DNA of 44,158 bases, taken from positions 1 through 44,158 of IMG/VR virus record IMGVR_UViG_3300020125_000141. The stretch is one strand, 5' to 3'. The notes below the pieces were generated by a model, which had not been told where the DNA came from, ran no database searches, and saw nothing but the letters and a program-made list of their open reading frames with translations. Source of the DNA: a virus. Below, in pieces: positions 15,627 through 23,223 of the stretch. Made by a program: the position numbers and the translations under genes. How positions within the stretch are numbered: the first letter of the stretch is position 1; each line of letters opens with the position of its first letter.

Positions 15627-16489
15627 GGTATCGGCTGATGGCCAGGGAAGCCCAGCCGTTTCCTTTCTGTGAATATGGCCTTGTACTTCGCCCAGTGCGC
15701 CTGCGAGTTCGCCTCGATCAGGTGTTCTGGAATGTCGCGCTTCACTGCGTCAGAATCCAGCGCATCGGACTCGCGCTGAAAGTGTCTGTGAAGGTGGATG
15801 AGGTCTGGACGCTGCCAGAGAACGCCCATCGCTTTCGTTACCTCGAACATTTCCTCGTCACCGAAGCAATGAGTGTACTCTGGCCAAAATGGGCCGCGCC
15901 CGCCGTACATCCGCCGGCAGAACTCGCGCCCCATCCACGGTGAGCCACAGATACGATCGATGGAGCCGCCGGCGAACCGATCGCCAGTGGGCTGCATCAC
16001 GCCGAAGGTGGGCGAAGATCGCGATAGCGGCGTACCGCGCGCGGGCCAGTTCAGATTAGCAAACCGTTCCGAGCACTGCCGCGCGATTTCTTCCGCCGTG
16101 TGGTTCAGGTCCGGCTCTACGTCGTCACCCCCCGTGACGAACCATTCGGCTTGCGGATCTTCCTTCATCACCTCGACGATGAGCGCGTTCACGGCCTGCG
16201 CGTAACCGGGGTATTCGTTGAAGTGCGGATAATACTGACGCCCTCCCGGATCAAGAGGCCCACGAAGTTCAAGCGGCCCGTTAGTCGGCTTCGCGTCGTA
16301 TTTCGGTGCGTACTGGCCGCCACCGCATAGCATCAGGTCTCCACGCGACTTTCGCGAATACAGCGGAACTCCAGGCGGATTCCAGTCCACGAACAGGGCG
16401 ATCTTGTAGCCGCGTTCTCGCCAGAGCTTTAGGACGCGCTCGGCTTCCTCTGCTGGCCGCGCACTCGGAATACAGAACCACACGCTCAT
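15623..16489 (-). CDS. Putative glycosyltransferase
   Basis: 288 residues. The N-terminus MSVWFCIPSARPAEEAERVL and FVTGGDDVEPD (117-127) give a GT-A-like fold with an acidic DD site. A C-terminal FGDEEMFEVTKAMGVLWQRPDL segment is typical of GT2-type acceptor-side helices. Donor and acceptor unknown. ATGA overlap on both ends. Confidence 0.72.
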   Translation of the reverse strand: MSVWFCIPSARPAEEAERVLKLWRERGYKIALFVDWNPPGVPLYSRKSRGDLMLCGGGQYAPKYDAKPTNGPLELRGPLDPGGRQYYPHFNEYPGYAQAVNALIVEVMKEDPQAEWFVTGGDDVEPDLNHTAEEIARQCSERFANLNWPARGTPLSRSSPTFGVMQPTGDRFAGGSIDRICGSPWMGREFCRRMYGGRGPFWPEYTHCFGDEEMFEVTKAMGVLWQRPDLIHLHRHFQRESDALDSDAVKRDIPEHLIEANSQAHWAKYKAIFTERKRLGFPGHQPIP

Positions 16490-16662
16490 TGGTTGGTCCG
16501 TTTTACCGCATCCCAGTCACGCACAAGCTGGGCCATGATTTTCTTGTCGTCAACGTGCATATGCGGCGATTGGCTGAGGTTGAAACAGACATTCGCCATT
16601 TGCGCTCCGACGCGCCGTAACTCAGTAACTTCAGTTGCCAACTCTGCTTTCGTGGCTTTCAT
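16486..16662 (-). CDS. Small helical protein in the glycan operon
   Basis: 58 residues, MKATKAELATEVTELRRVG onward, mostly helical and probably a short coiled coil. The start overlaps the GT2 stop and its stop overlaps the next GT start, both ATGA. No family recognised; perhaps an oligomerisation or adaptor partner. Confidence 0.6.
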   Translation of the reverse strand: MKATKAELATEVTELRRVGAQMANVCFNLSQSPHMHVDDKKIMAQLVRDWDAVKRTNQ

Positions 16663-17510
16663 AGCGCCATTATCTCCCGTAATTTCGAATCCCACGCCGG
16701 TACTCTTGTCCAGTCCGTACTGGGCTCGGTGATGCTTGCGCAGGTGTTCCCACCGTGTATTTCGGCGACCATCATCGGCTGCGCGTGAGGTTCGATGGCT
16801 GAATCGTCGCCGTGCTGACAAGCATTGGTTTGGTATTCACGCCAGCACGTCTCGCACTCGTAATCGGGCATCCTCAGCGATGACACGCTGCGCACCTTCA
16901 GTCCCAATACCCAACTGTCCTTGATGTGCGCCGAATCGTCACAGCCTTTGTTGGTGTCCGGGAATGGCTTCCTCTCCCAGGTCTTCCGCCAGTACATCAG
17001 CGACGTGCCCAACGCGTAGTTCGGCTTGTGATTGTTGTGCAGCCACGCCTCGCCTTTGTGTTGCGCGCCTTCGAGGAACTCTCCGTATTCGACGCCGCAT
17101 TTATCTTCCGGGCAACGAGGTAACCATGTGCCGCCCTCAGCGAATCGGCATGATTTCCAGAAGAGCATGTCAGAATATCCCACCGCATCCGCGCCGCTCT
17201 CCTGAAGGAATTGCACTTGCTCTGCTAAACGAGTCGGTGCGCTCACATCGTCCGAATCCCAATGTGCGATTATCTCGTCTTCCTTCGGCGTCAGAGCATT
17301 TGCTGCGTTGCGCAGCGCTCCGATACTGCCACGCTCTCCCAGAACGCTCCAGCCGCCATATGTGCGCTTGTACGGCGTCGTGCCTGTATCGTAAATGAGC
17401 AATCGCTTGTCCCGGTAAGTCTGCGCCATGAAACTCTTCACGGCGCGGTCCGTCTGGGCCTGGCGATCTGCTGTGAGGCAGATGCAGCACACGCGGGGAT
17501 TCGTTGACAT
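16659..17510 (-). CDS. Glycosyltransferase family 2, first gene of the cassette
   Basis: 283 residues from the ATG at 17510; earlier in-frame starts would read through the promoter. CICLTADRQAQTDRAVKSF is the GT2 N-terminus and IAHWDSDDVS (81-90) the DxD motif. A Cys-rich C-terminal region (CETCWREYQTNAC) may bind zinc. It opens the coupled operon that runs to the Mom-like gene, from a palindrome-controlled promoter 9 bases upstream. Confidence 0.85.
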   Translation of the reverse strand: MSTNPRVCCICLTADRQAQTDRAVKSFMAQTYRDKRLLIYDTGTTPYKRTYGGWSVLGERGSIGALRNAANALTPKEDEIIAHWDSDDVSAPTRLAEQVQFLQESGADAVGYSDMLFWKSCRFAEGGTWLPRCPEDKCGVEYGEFLEGAQHKGEAWLHNNHKPNYALGTSLMYWRKTWERKPFPDTNKGCDDSAHIKDSWVLGLKVRSVSSLRMPDYECETCWREYQTNACQHGDDSAIEPHAQPMMVAEIHGGNTCASITEPSTDWTRVPAWDSKLREIMAL

Positions 17511-17519
17511 TGCTCTAGG

Positions 17520-17549
17520 AGTGTAGCACCTAAATGCGCAATTGCGCAA
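17520..17549 (-). promoter_or_regulatory. Promoter and palindrome site B (glycan cassette)
   Basis: On the minus strand TTGCGC (17544-17549) is followed by an 18-base spacer and TACACT (17520-17525), 9 bases before the ATG at 17510. The palindrome TGCGCAATTGCGCA (17535-17548) covers the -35 region. A protein bound there would block polymerase. Confidence 0.78.
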
Positions 17550-17622
17550 CCGTACCAAAGACCTAGGACTATTCGGCAAAACGGGCCATTGCGACATCCA
17601 GGAAGACTTGTGAAAATGGATA

Positions 17623-18045
17623 GTGAGATCTCCTACTGAGCTAGCGTGGGCTGCGGGAATTGTGGACGGAGAAGGCTGTATTGACATTCACCGGTTTCGT
17701 CAGAGATTCGGCCACTACGAGTTTGGACACTGCTTGGCTATTCGCGTAAAGATGACTCACCGGCAAACGGTCGAACGTGTTGCCGCAATCATCGGTGTTG
17801 GAACTGTACTACCGCGCGTTACGCGACCACATAGAGCGGCCTACGAATGGCGCTGCACGGCACAGAATGCATTGTTTGCTCTGAAATTGTTGCGGCCATA
17901 CTTGGTTACAAAGGCCAATGAGGCAGAGATCGGCATAGAGTACATGGCTCGCTGTTGGCAAGGTCCAGCCAAAGTATTGTCTCCGGAAATGTACAACGAA
18001 CGGATTTGGTATTACCGTTCCATGCAGGAAGCCAAAAGAGCCTGA
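17623..18045 (+). CDS. LAGLIDADG-type homing endonuclease-like protein
   Basis: 140 residues from a GTG at 17623. LAWAAGIVDGEGCIDI fits the LAGLIDADG motif with its catalytic acidic residue. The following RVKMTHRQTVERVAAIIGVG and YEWRCTAQNALFALKLLRPYL continue the domain. A single motif implies a homodimer. It is a free-standing plus-strand gene ending 8 bases from the convergent terminase stop, so it may be a mobile invader; the terminase gene itself is not split. Confidence 0.78.
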   Translation: MRSPTELAWAAGIVDGEGCIDIHRFRQRFGHYEFGHCLAIRVKMTHRQTVERVAAIIGVGTVLPRVTRPHRAAYEWRCTAQNALFALKLLRPYLVTKANEAEIGIEYMARCWQGPAKVLSPEMYNERIWYYRSMQEAKRA

Positions 18046-18053
18046 TTTCCCAG

Positions 18054-19421
18054 CTATACCGGGCTGATCTCCTGCCATCCGCCCACCGGAATCCGATAGC
18101 TCTCTGCCTCTGGGTCCAGAAACTCCGTAATCCCCCACACGAGCGCGTCCATCCGGTCAGGCGATTTCTCTTCTGAGTCCGGCGTGTACTGGCACATCTG
18201 GTCTTCGAGCTTTGGAAAGAATCCGACGTGATGCACTCGCCCCTGCTCGTATAGTGCCGCGACAGGCTCCGCGCGTACCATCTTGCCGCGAGACGCCCGC
18301 ACCGCTCGAAACGGTATCTGTGAATCCACTACGCGAATGTTGCGCTCCACCAGATCCCCGCCGTTGTTCACCTCGCCAATGATGCGGTCGGCTTTCCACT
18401 TCCGAAATGCCTCGATCGCGATATTGGCCCAGCCGAGCGGAGACTCCCGGCATGTCCTGTCATCCAGCACAATTACGTGCTGACTTCGCGTCTGTGCTAC
18501 CACGATAATCCCGGTTTCGTCCGATTCATCCGTGCTCGATACCGCGGGGTCGATAGCGACGACGATCCGCAACACCAGATCCCAGCGCACCGATGCCAGC
18601 GTGATTCGCGCGTCGTCTATCACCTTCCGCGTCCAGAGTGCGCCGGGAACGTCTTCGAGCAGTTCGGCCTCGAGTTCCTGCCGGCCGAGCCGCGTCCCTT
18701 CGTACTTGCGGGTGATGCTCTGCAGGAAGCCGGGCGCCAGGTTGCCTTCGTTCTCCCGCGTCGAACCCCGAGTGACTACAGTGAGCGGATCGGCGATGAT
18801 GTCCTTGAGCAGCTTTATCGGCTTCGGCGTGGTCGTGATGACGCCGCGGGGATCGGCTCCCACGCGAAACCCGAAGATGAGATTGTCCCAAGCGTCTTGT
18901 CCGAAGCGCCATGCTGCCAGCTCGTCAGCCCAGTAAGCCTCGCACTGCGGGCCGCGTAGCCGTTCTGGTTCATCGGCCGAGAACGTGATGGCCACAGCGC
19001 CGGTGTGGAAGGTGATCAGCCGCTTGGATGGCTCGTAGTGCGGCCGCTGCTCGTAGGGGAAACAGTTGATTATCCCGCTCGGCCCCTGAACCATGACGTC
19101 GCGGGCGTCCGCGGCAGTGGGAGCAATTAAGTGTATCCTGCGATACCCTTCGTTGACCCACTCCCGGACCGTCTCAGCGCCTACCCGTGTCTTACCCCAG
19201 CCGCGGCCAGCTTGTACCAGCCAATGCCGCCAGTCTGTGCGTTCCTGGGCCGCGCCTGGCGTTCCTGGGCGCAATTGCTTGGGCCTGGCCCAGACTTCGC
19301 GCCAGTTCGTCCAGAAGATGCGGGCTTCTTCCTCACTCAGCCGACTTATCAGTTCTTGCCCGACCTCGGGCGGCTCGGATGCTATCAATTCGGCTAGTGA
19401 TAAGTTCCTTGAATCCAACAT
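18054..19421 (-). CDS. terL: Terminase large subunit
   Basis: 455 residues. ATPase: Walker A AGRGWGKT (71-78), Walker B AYWADE (162-167) and the coupling TTTPKP motif (about 197-202). Nuclease: D291 (VVAIDPA), E350 (RIIGEV) and D425 (PDRMDA) form the RNase H-like metal site. It drives DNA packaging and cuts the concatemer. The gene overlaps the end of the small subunit-like gene by 89 bases and is convergent with the LAGLIDADG gene. Confidence 0.95.
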   Translation of the reverse strand: MLDSRNLSLAELIASEPPEVGQELISRLSEEEARIFWTNWREVWARPKQLRPGTPGAAQERTDWRHWLVQAGRGWGKTRVGAETVREWVNEGYRRIHLIAPTAADARDVMVQGPSGIINCFPYEQRPHYEPSKRLITFHTGAVAITFSADEPERLRGPQCEAYWADELAAWRFGQDAWDNLIFGFRVGADPRGVITTTPKPIKLLKDIIADPLTVVTRGSTRENEGNLAPGFLQSITRKYEGTRLGRQELEAELLEDVPGALWTRKVIDDARITLASVRWDLVLRIVVAIDPAVSSTDESDETGIIVVAQTRSQHVIVLDDRTCRESPLGWANIAIEAFRKWKADRIIGEVNNGGDLVERNIRVVDSQIPFRAVRASRGKMVRAEPVAALYEQGRVHHVGFFPKLEDQMCQYTPDSEEKSPDRMDALVWGITEFLDPEAESYRIPVGGWQEISPV

Positions 19422-19755
19422 TTAGCGCAATGTCCCCGCCATCCTTGCCCGAGTGCTCAAACTTCTGGGTTTCCTTCCATCCGGCCCGGCACTTCAGCGA
19501 GAAGCATACTGCCCACGCTTCGCCTCTGCAGGCCGCCTGAAACGCCACGTTACCCACGATAGAGTTGGCCAGCGCCTCGGCAGTATCTAACTCGCGGCGA
19601 AAGTGCTTGCGCAATGTCTTCGGGTCAATCCCGTCCTTGCCGATGCATGTGGCGATGACCTCATGCACAAATCCGCAGGCCGCCATAGATCGAACGGTAT
19701 TCCGATCCGCATCGGTCGGTTTGTAGGCGGGCTGTCCTCGTTTTCTTTTATGCAC
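19333..19755 (-). CDS. Terminase small subunit-like protein
   Basis: 140 residues from a GTG at 19755. A basic N-terminus (MHKRKRGQPAYKPT), a helix-turn-helix (NTVRSMAACGFVHEVIATCIG... TLRKHFRREL) and an oligomerisation helix are those of small terminases that recognise the packaging site. It directly precedes terL. Confidence 0.8.
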   Translation of the reverse strand: MHKRKRGQPAYKPTDADRNTVRSMAACGFVHEVIATCIGKDGIDPKTLRKHFRRELDTAEALANSIVGNVAFQAACRGEAWAVCFSLKCRAGWKETQKFEHSGKDGGDIALNVGFKELITSRIDSIRAARGRARTDKSAE

Positions 19756-20212
19756 GGGAAGTATTTAACGCGTCCTTCAGTCGCCCGGCCAGAGAGAGCA
19801 GTGATTTCTTGACCATCACTCTCGTAATATAGCGCTTTCCTTGATTTGGCTCGCCGGCTATCACGTAGCCCTGTCGCTCGAACCACGGCACGGCGCTATC
19901 GATGACACGGGCAAAGTTGACTTGCAGATAGTCGAGCACTCGTGCTCCCATACCGTGAGAGCGATGTGCTGGGAGCACATTGAGTACGAGCAAAACGTTG
20001 AGGGCTGGATTGACGATGGATACTGCCACATCCTCAGCGGCGAACGTGTAAAGCGTCACGCCGCCGTTGCGAGCACAAATCTTGACAAGATTGCGCCCAA
20101 TGAAAGTCGGGTGCTTCCCTCGATCTAGGATTTTCTTGATGCGCGCGTAGCAGTCGCCGCCGACTTGGATCGGCTGGACTTCTTGGGCGCAGCGACATGT
20201 CTGTTTCCGCAT
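19748..20212 (-). CDS. GNAT-like acetyltransferase
   Basis: About 154 residues from the ATG at 20212 (a GTG at 20218 is also in frame). The core NVLLVLNVLPAHRSHGMGARVLDYL contains the R-x-x-G-x-G acetyl-CoA loop, followed by AVPWFERQGYVIAGE. The N-terminus overlaps the ParB-like gene by about 88 bases. A role in acylating a protein or modified base is possible; note the Mom-like gene elsewhere. Confidence 0.72.
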   Translation of the reverse strand: MRKQTCRCAQEVQPIQVGGDCYARIKKILDRGKHPTFIGRNLVKICARNGGVTLYTFAAEDVAVSIVNPALNVLLVLNVLPAHRSHGMGARVLDYLQVNFARVIDSAVPWFERQGYVIAGEPNQGKRYITRVMVKKSLLSLAGRLKDALNTSRA

Positions 20213-20721
20213 TTGCACACACAGTTCGGTATTCCCGCGCTTGCGCCCGATCCTGAATTCATGGCGTCAGGCAATCGTAACTCATCGAGCCTGAGTTTCA
20301 GGGTGTTGTCAAACTCGATAATTCCTCGAAGCAGATCTCCCTCCAGGTGCAGCGTCTTTAGTGTCGGCGTATCGAGATCGGCAAGAAAAGGAGCAAGCAG
20401 TTCTGGTGTCGGCTCGCCATGCACAGTGTTCATGTTCACCGCGATTCGGGCCGCGCGCCTGTCGTCGCACGGGTGCACCAACACACAGGATATCTCGATG
20501 CCTCCGACATCGCGCTGCGCCATCACACGATGATTGCCGCTCAAAATCTCATAAATCGGCCCTGCCCTGCGCACCACGATGGGCGCGAGAAATCCGTCGC
20601 GGGAGATGGAACGCTTGAGCGCCTCACTCTGTGACTCGGAGAGATACTGGGGGTTACGCTTGAGCGGGCGCAGCTTACTGAGCGGGATTGTGAGCAGCGT
20701 CGTTTTCGGGGATGACAGCAA
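20125..20721 (-). CDS. ParB-like nuclease-domain protein
   Basis: 198 residues from a TTG at 20721; the start is uncertain. IPLSKLRPLKRNPQYLSES, FLAPIVVRR and YEILSGNHRVMAQRDVG form the ParB N-terminal/sulfiredoxin fold with the G-x-H-R nucleotide-binding motif. The C-terminus is Cys-containing (CVCKCGN) then Lys/Ser-rich and may bind DNA. Phage ParB-like proteins near terminase genes often have uncertain roles in DNA modification or nicking. Confidence 0.78.
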   Translation of the reverse strand: MLSSPKTTLLTIPLSKLRPLKRNPQYLSESQSEALKRSISRDGFLAPIVVRRAGPIYEILSGNHRVMAQRDVGGIEISCVLVHPCDDRRAARIAVNMNTVHGEPTPELLAPFLADLDTPTLKTLHLEGDLLRGIIEFDNTLKLRLDELRLPDAMNSGSGASAGIPNCVCKCGNRHVAAPKKSSRSKSAATATRASRKS

Positions 20722-20974
20722 ACCGCAATCTTACCATGGGCGCGCTCGTGTCGGAGTAACATGCCGCGACTTGGCCAACGCGCGTGCTCTCCAGTTGATC
20801 GACCTGGACCGCTTCATGCGCCGTGATAACCAGCCGAGCGAAGATGCGGGAAGGCCCCACGCACGCCTGCACCACAGAGCCGACGCGTGGCAATCGCTTC
20901 GCCGGGCGAATCGTGTCTGTCTTTTCGCCCGAGAGGATCGGCGCTCGATAGATCTGCTTGAAAAATAAGAGCAT
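20675..20974 (-). CDS. ASCH-domain (PUA-like) protein
   Basis: 99 residues. MLLFFKQIYRAPILSGEKT followed by DTIRP and VGSVVQACVGPSRIFARLVI matches the ASCH fold, implicated in RNA or modified nucleic-acid binding. It is the first gene of the ASCH-ParB-GNAT-terminase unit. The -10 box is 5 bases before the ATG, so the mRNA is likely leaderless. Confidence 0.75.
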   Translation of the reverse strand: MLLFFKQIYRAPILSGEKTDTIRPAKRLPRVGSVVQACVGPSRIFARLVITAHEAVQVDQLESTRVGQVAACYSDTSAPMVRLRFAVIPENDAAHNPAQ

Positions 20975-20979
20975 ACCTG

Positions 20980-21008
20980 ATTATAGAAAACGGCCATTTC
21001 CCCTACAA
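20980..21008 (-). promoter_or_regulatory. Consensus promoter for the packaging operon
   Basis: TTGTAG (21003-21008), 17-base spacer and a perfect TATAAT (20980-20985) on the minus strand. It lies only 5 bases before the ATG at 20974. Confidence 0.72.
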
Positions 21009-21034
21009 GGGTACCAAAGTACTGATTCCACTAA

Positions 21035-21064
21035 GATGTACGCCTTGTCTGCGCAATTGCGCAA
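21035..21064 (-). promoter_or_regulatory. Palindrome site C with possible upstream promoter
   Basis: TGCGCAATTGCGCA (21050-21063) lies just after the stop of the collagen-like gene. TTGCGC is followed 18 bases later by TACATC (21035-21040), a weaker -10 with no ATG close by. Site C is about 75 bases upstream of the packaging gene start and may set a second promoter. Confidence 0.55.
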
Positions 21065-21415
21065 CTACGGCTTGTCTTCGAAAGTCACTTTGCCGCGTTG
21101 TCCAGCTTCGCCTTGAGGTCCAGCATCGCCCTGTGGACCTTGAGCTCCGGTTGCTCCGACCGCGGCCTCATGACCGACCTTCAAACCTTTGGCAAATTCT
21201 GCTTCCCCCGTGACCTTGACCAGCGCATCCTTGATCGAGTTGGTGTTTTTCTCCAGCATGACGATGTTCTCTTTCGTCTCGCGAAGGTGCTCCTCGTTCC
21301 GTTCCGCTCGCCTGTCAGCGCGCCGCGCCGTGATGAAGGTCAACAAGCCCAACACGATAGTCGGAATACCGGTGCTCGCTGCAACTATAGCCGCTATCTC
21401 CACAGCGTCAGTCAT
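21065..21415 (-). CDS. Membrane coiled-coil protein with collagen-like tail
   Basis: 116 residues from the ATG at 21415. One N-terminal transmembrane helix (IAAIVAASTGIPTIVLGLL), a charged coiled coil (ADRRAERNEEHLRETKE...), and about eight Gly-X-Y triplets (GATGAQGPQGDAGPQGEAG) near the C-terminus. This topology recalls spanin-like or holin-linked proteins but the collagen tail is unusual. Divergent from the plus-strand membrane gene. Confidence 0.68.
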   Translation of the reverse strand: MTDAVEIAAIVAASTGIPTIVLGLLTFITARRADRRAERNEEHLRETKENIVMLEKNTNSIKDALVKVTGEAEFAKGLKVGHEAAVGATGAQGPQGDAGPQGEAGQRGKVTFEDKP

Positions 21416-21441
21416 GCGGATATTGTGCCACACTCAGTCAG

Positions 21442-22053
21442 ATGAAATGGCTCCTTGCTGCCGCCGAGATTTCGGTTGTGCTCGCGCTCTGGCGCCGCGG
21501 TCTGCTTCGCGAGCTTCCCGCCCTCGCATGGTTCAGCGCATTCGCCGCACTTTCGGCCGCATCCTACAGCCCTTGGGATTACGCCTGGTTCGCCGTGATG
21601 TCCATTCCCTCCGTGATCTTGCGTTGCTGGTGCTTCGCTGAATTCCTGAACCTGTTGCTCATATCTCGATACCGGTCGCTTTGTAGCCTCATCGTCGCGG
21701 CGTCCTGTATCGGAGCGCTTGCCGCCTTCACCATCATCTGTTTCATGGAACGCGATTACAGACTAAGCGTGATGATTGCGATTGACTGCGATGTCGTGAT
21801 CGCCGCAGGCTTCTGGACGATGATGCTCTCTTTGGCTTTCTTCGGCGGCATGCGCCGCGGCTGGCGTCGACGCGCTGCTGTGGCGTTTGGTCTATCGTTG
21901 GCCGCTACCGCGCTTGGAAGAATCTGGGCTGGGGAATGGGAGCCTGCGAATAACTTGGCGATGCTGGTGCGCGCCGGGTGCTTCCTATGGCTGGTGCAGA
22001 TAGTGCTTCAGCCATTGATAGCCGAACCAGCCGACCGCTACAACCGCGGCTAG
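21442..22053 (+). CDS. Multi-pass membrane protein
   Basis: 203 residues with about six hydrophobic helices separated by short basic loops (for example MRRGWRRR). No enzyme motif was seen. It is divergent from the collagen-like membrane gene by 26 bases; a CACACT -10-like box with an upstream TGn lies 7 bases before the ATG. It could be a holin-like or superinfection-exclusion protein. Confidence 0.6.
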   Translation: MKWLLAAAEISVVLALWRRGLLRELPALAWFSAFAALSAASYSPWDYAWFAVMSIPSVILRCWCFAEFLNLLLISRYRSLCSLIVAASCIGALAAFTIICFMERDYRLSVMIAIDCDVVIAAGFWTMMLSLAFFGGMRRGWRRRAAVAFGLSLAATALGRIWAGEWEPANNLAMLVRAGCFLWLVQIVLQPLIAEPADRYNRG

Positions 22054-22092
22054 GATCACTTCCCACCAGTGGGTGTTAGGCAGATTCCGCAT
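21985..22092 (-). CDS. Possible 35-residue membrane peptide, antisense to the gene above
   Basis: MRNLPNTHWWEVILAAVVAV with a single hydrophobic helix and a short basic tail. It starts inside the end of the spanin-like gene and runs antisense through the last 69 bases of the plus-strand membrane gene. No good ribosome site. Weak support; the hydrophobic pattern and strand make it worth noting. Confidence 0.33.
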   Translation of the reverse strand: MRNLPNTHWWEVILAAVVAVGWFGYQWLKHYLHQP

Positions 22093-22384
22093 TGAGCCTG
22101 TCAGCCAGTTTATTGATCCGATACCGAAGGTCGCCCTGGGTTCGCCTGAGTTCGGCGCATTCTTCCCGCCGATGATCGATGGATTGCTGCATCCGGGCGA
22201 ACTGCTCACTGCTGGATATTTTAAGACTCGCGATTCCCTCATTTGCCACCCTCAGTTGGTCTGTCAAATATTCGACTGTCCCGGGCGTCAAACGTTTCGC
22301 GCGCCGGTCCAGCAATCGCACCACATAAAACAGCACGCCCAACGCGATGCTGGTCAAAGATTCTTCGGCAGGATCGAATGTCAT
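22076..22384 (-). CDS. Membrane-anchored coiled-coil protein
   Basis: 102 residues. A hydrophobic N-terminal segment (LTSIALGVLFYVVRLL) is followed by a long charged helix (about residues 35-100). This is the general form of inner-membrane spanins, but no partner o-spanin was identified. Function unknown. Confidence 0.5.
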   Translation of the reverse strand: MTFDPAEESLTSIALGVLFYVVRLLDRRAKRLTPGTVEYLTDQLRVANEGIASLKISSSEQFARMQQSIDHRREECAELRRTQGDLRYRINKLADRLNAESA

Positions 22385-22405
22385 TCGCGTGCCATTCGCT
22401 AACCG

Positions 22406-22588
22406 TTACGGATTCGGCGGCCCACCCGGAGGCGTCGGCGGGTCGCTGGTCGCCGTGCCATCGTTGGCCCAGTCGAGCAACTGCTTCCCATACGTGACCG
22501 CTGGATGATCGGGAAACTGCTCCATCAGACGGTCGAGCTTTTCGGTCTTCGCCTTCGATAAACGCTTTTTGGATGGCTCCTGTGGCAT
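22406..22588 (-). CDS. Small hypothetical protein
   Basis: 60 residues with a strong GGAGG ribosome site 6 bases before the ATG. Basic, helical N-terminus and a Pro/Gly-rich C-terminus (DPPTPPGGPPNP). No family recognised. Confidence 0.6.
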   Translation of the reverse strand: MPQEPSKKRLSKAKTEKLDRLMEQFPDHPAVTYGKQLLDWANDGTATSDPPTPPGGPPNP

Positions 22589-22650
22589 CGTCGGCCTCCC
22601 GCTGTCAAGCGTACCACGGAATTACGCCGTAAGTGTGAGCATTTATGCTC

Positions 22651-22848
22651 TTATCGCCAAGCGTCTTCAAGTTCGTCTTCGGTCGCTAACTCTGCCGGTT
22701 GCGGCTTGATCTGCTCGGCTACGTCGTCGCGATGCTCCCGAGCCCAGCGTAACTCAAATTCAAGCGCTTCCTGGATTGTCATAGGCTTCGGAGCATGGCG
22801 TTTGACGAAAGCCTCGATCAGTTGTTTCTTGGTGGAGAACCGTTGCAT
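22651..22848 (-). CDS. Small helical hypothetical protein
   Basis: 65 residues from the ATG at 22848, with GAGGAAG 8 bases upstream. It is rich in Glu, Ala and Arg and probably one long helix hairpin. A GAGCAT-TT-ATGCTC dyad lies just after the stop (22637-22650). Confidence 0.58.
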   Translation of the reverse strand: MQRFSTKKQLIEAFVKRHAPKPMTIQEALEFELRWAREHRDDVAEQIKPQPAELATEDELEDAWR

Positions 22849-22850
22849 GG

Positions 22851-23075
22851 CTAAACTTCCTCGTGGATTAGATTGAAACGAATGCCCTCGGCCTGCAGGA
22901 ACGCAGCCATCTGTGAAGAGTAGCGGCACACGTTTACCGCGTTTCCATAGCGGTAATCATGCCGGGAGACCGGGAGCCATTGCGGATAAACGCGCGGCTT
23001 CTGATCTAGATACAGGCCCAGGTAATTCTGCCATTCCTGGATCACGATGTATTCAGGCTTCGGTGTGTCTTTCAT
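22851..23075 (-). CDS. Small hypothetical protein
   Basis: 74 residues, Tyr/Trp-rich (QEWQNYLGLYL), perhaps a small globular domain. It overlaps the next upstream frame by 22 bases and ends 3 bases before the following start. No family recognised. Confidence 0.55.
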   Translation of the reverse strand: MKDTPKPEYIVIQEWQNYLGLYLDQKPRVYPQWLPVSRHDYRYGNAVNVCRYSSQMAAFLQAEGIRFNLIHEEV

Positions 23076-23223
23076 GCTTCCATCTTGCGCCTGAAGCGTG
23101 AAGACGTAAATCGGCTTTAAGCCTTAGTACTAGCTCGGTTTCCGTACCCTCTTTCGCCTTCTCTTCAATTATTTTCACTCTTGCGGCATTTTCATGTTGA
23201 CAGAATCTTGGTTTTGCCGCCAT
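23053..23223 (-). CDS. Small hypothetical protein
   Basis: 56 residues, basic with a helical middle (ARVKIIEEKAKEGTE). Its ATG lies inside the promoter of the divergent plus-strand island. No ribosome site is obvious and it may be weakly expressed. Confidence 0.4.
   Translation of the reverse strand: MAAKPRFCQHENAARVKIIEEKAKEGTETELVLRLKADLRLHASGARWKHERHTEA

Noticed and set aside
17510-17687. N-terminal extension of the first glycosyltransferase
   Set aside because: It would read through the palindrome promoter and has shadow-like composition; the ATG at 17510 fits the GT2 N-terminus.
19268-19280. GCGCAATTGC half-match in the terminase gene
   Set aside because: Lacks the right half of the palindrome and is inside coding sequence on the wrong context.
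20981-21031. Possible 16-codon GTG ORF after palindrome site C
   Set aside because: Would make site C leaderless like the others, but the start is only 3 bases from a weak -10 and the peptide has no features.
22637-22650. GAGCAT-TT-ATGCTC dyad after a small gene
   Set aside because: Loop of two bases and no U tract, so not a convincing terminator; single copy, so not supported as an operator.
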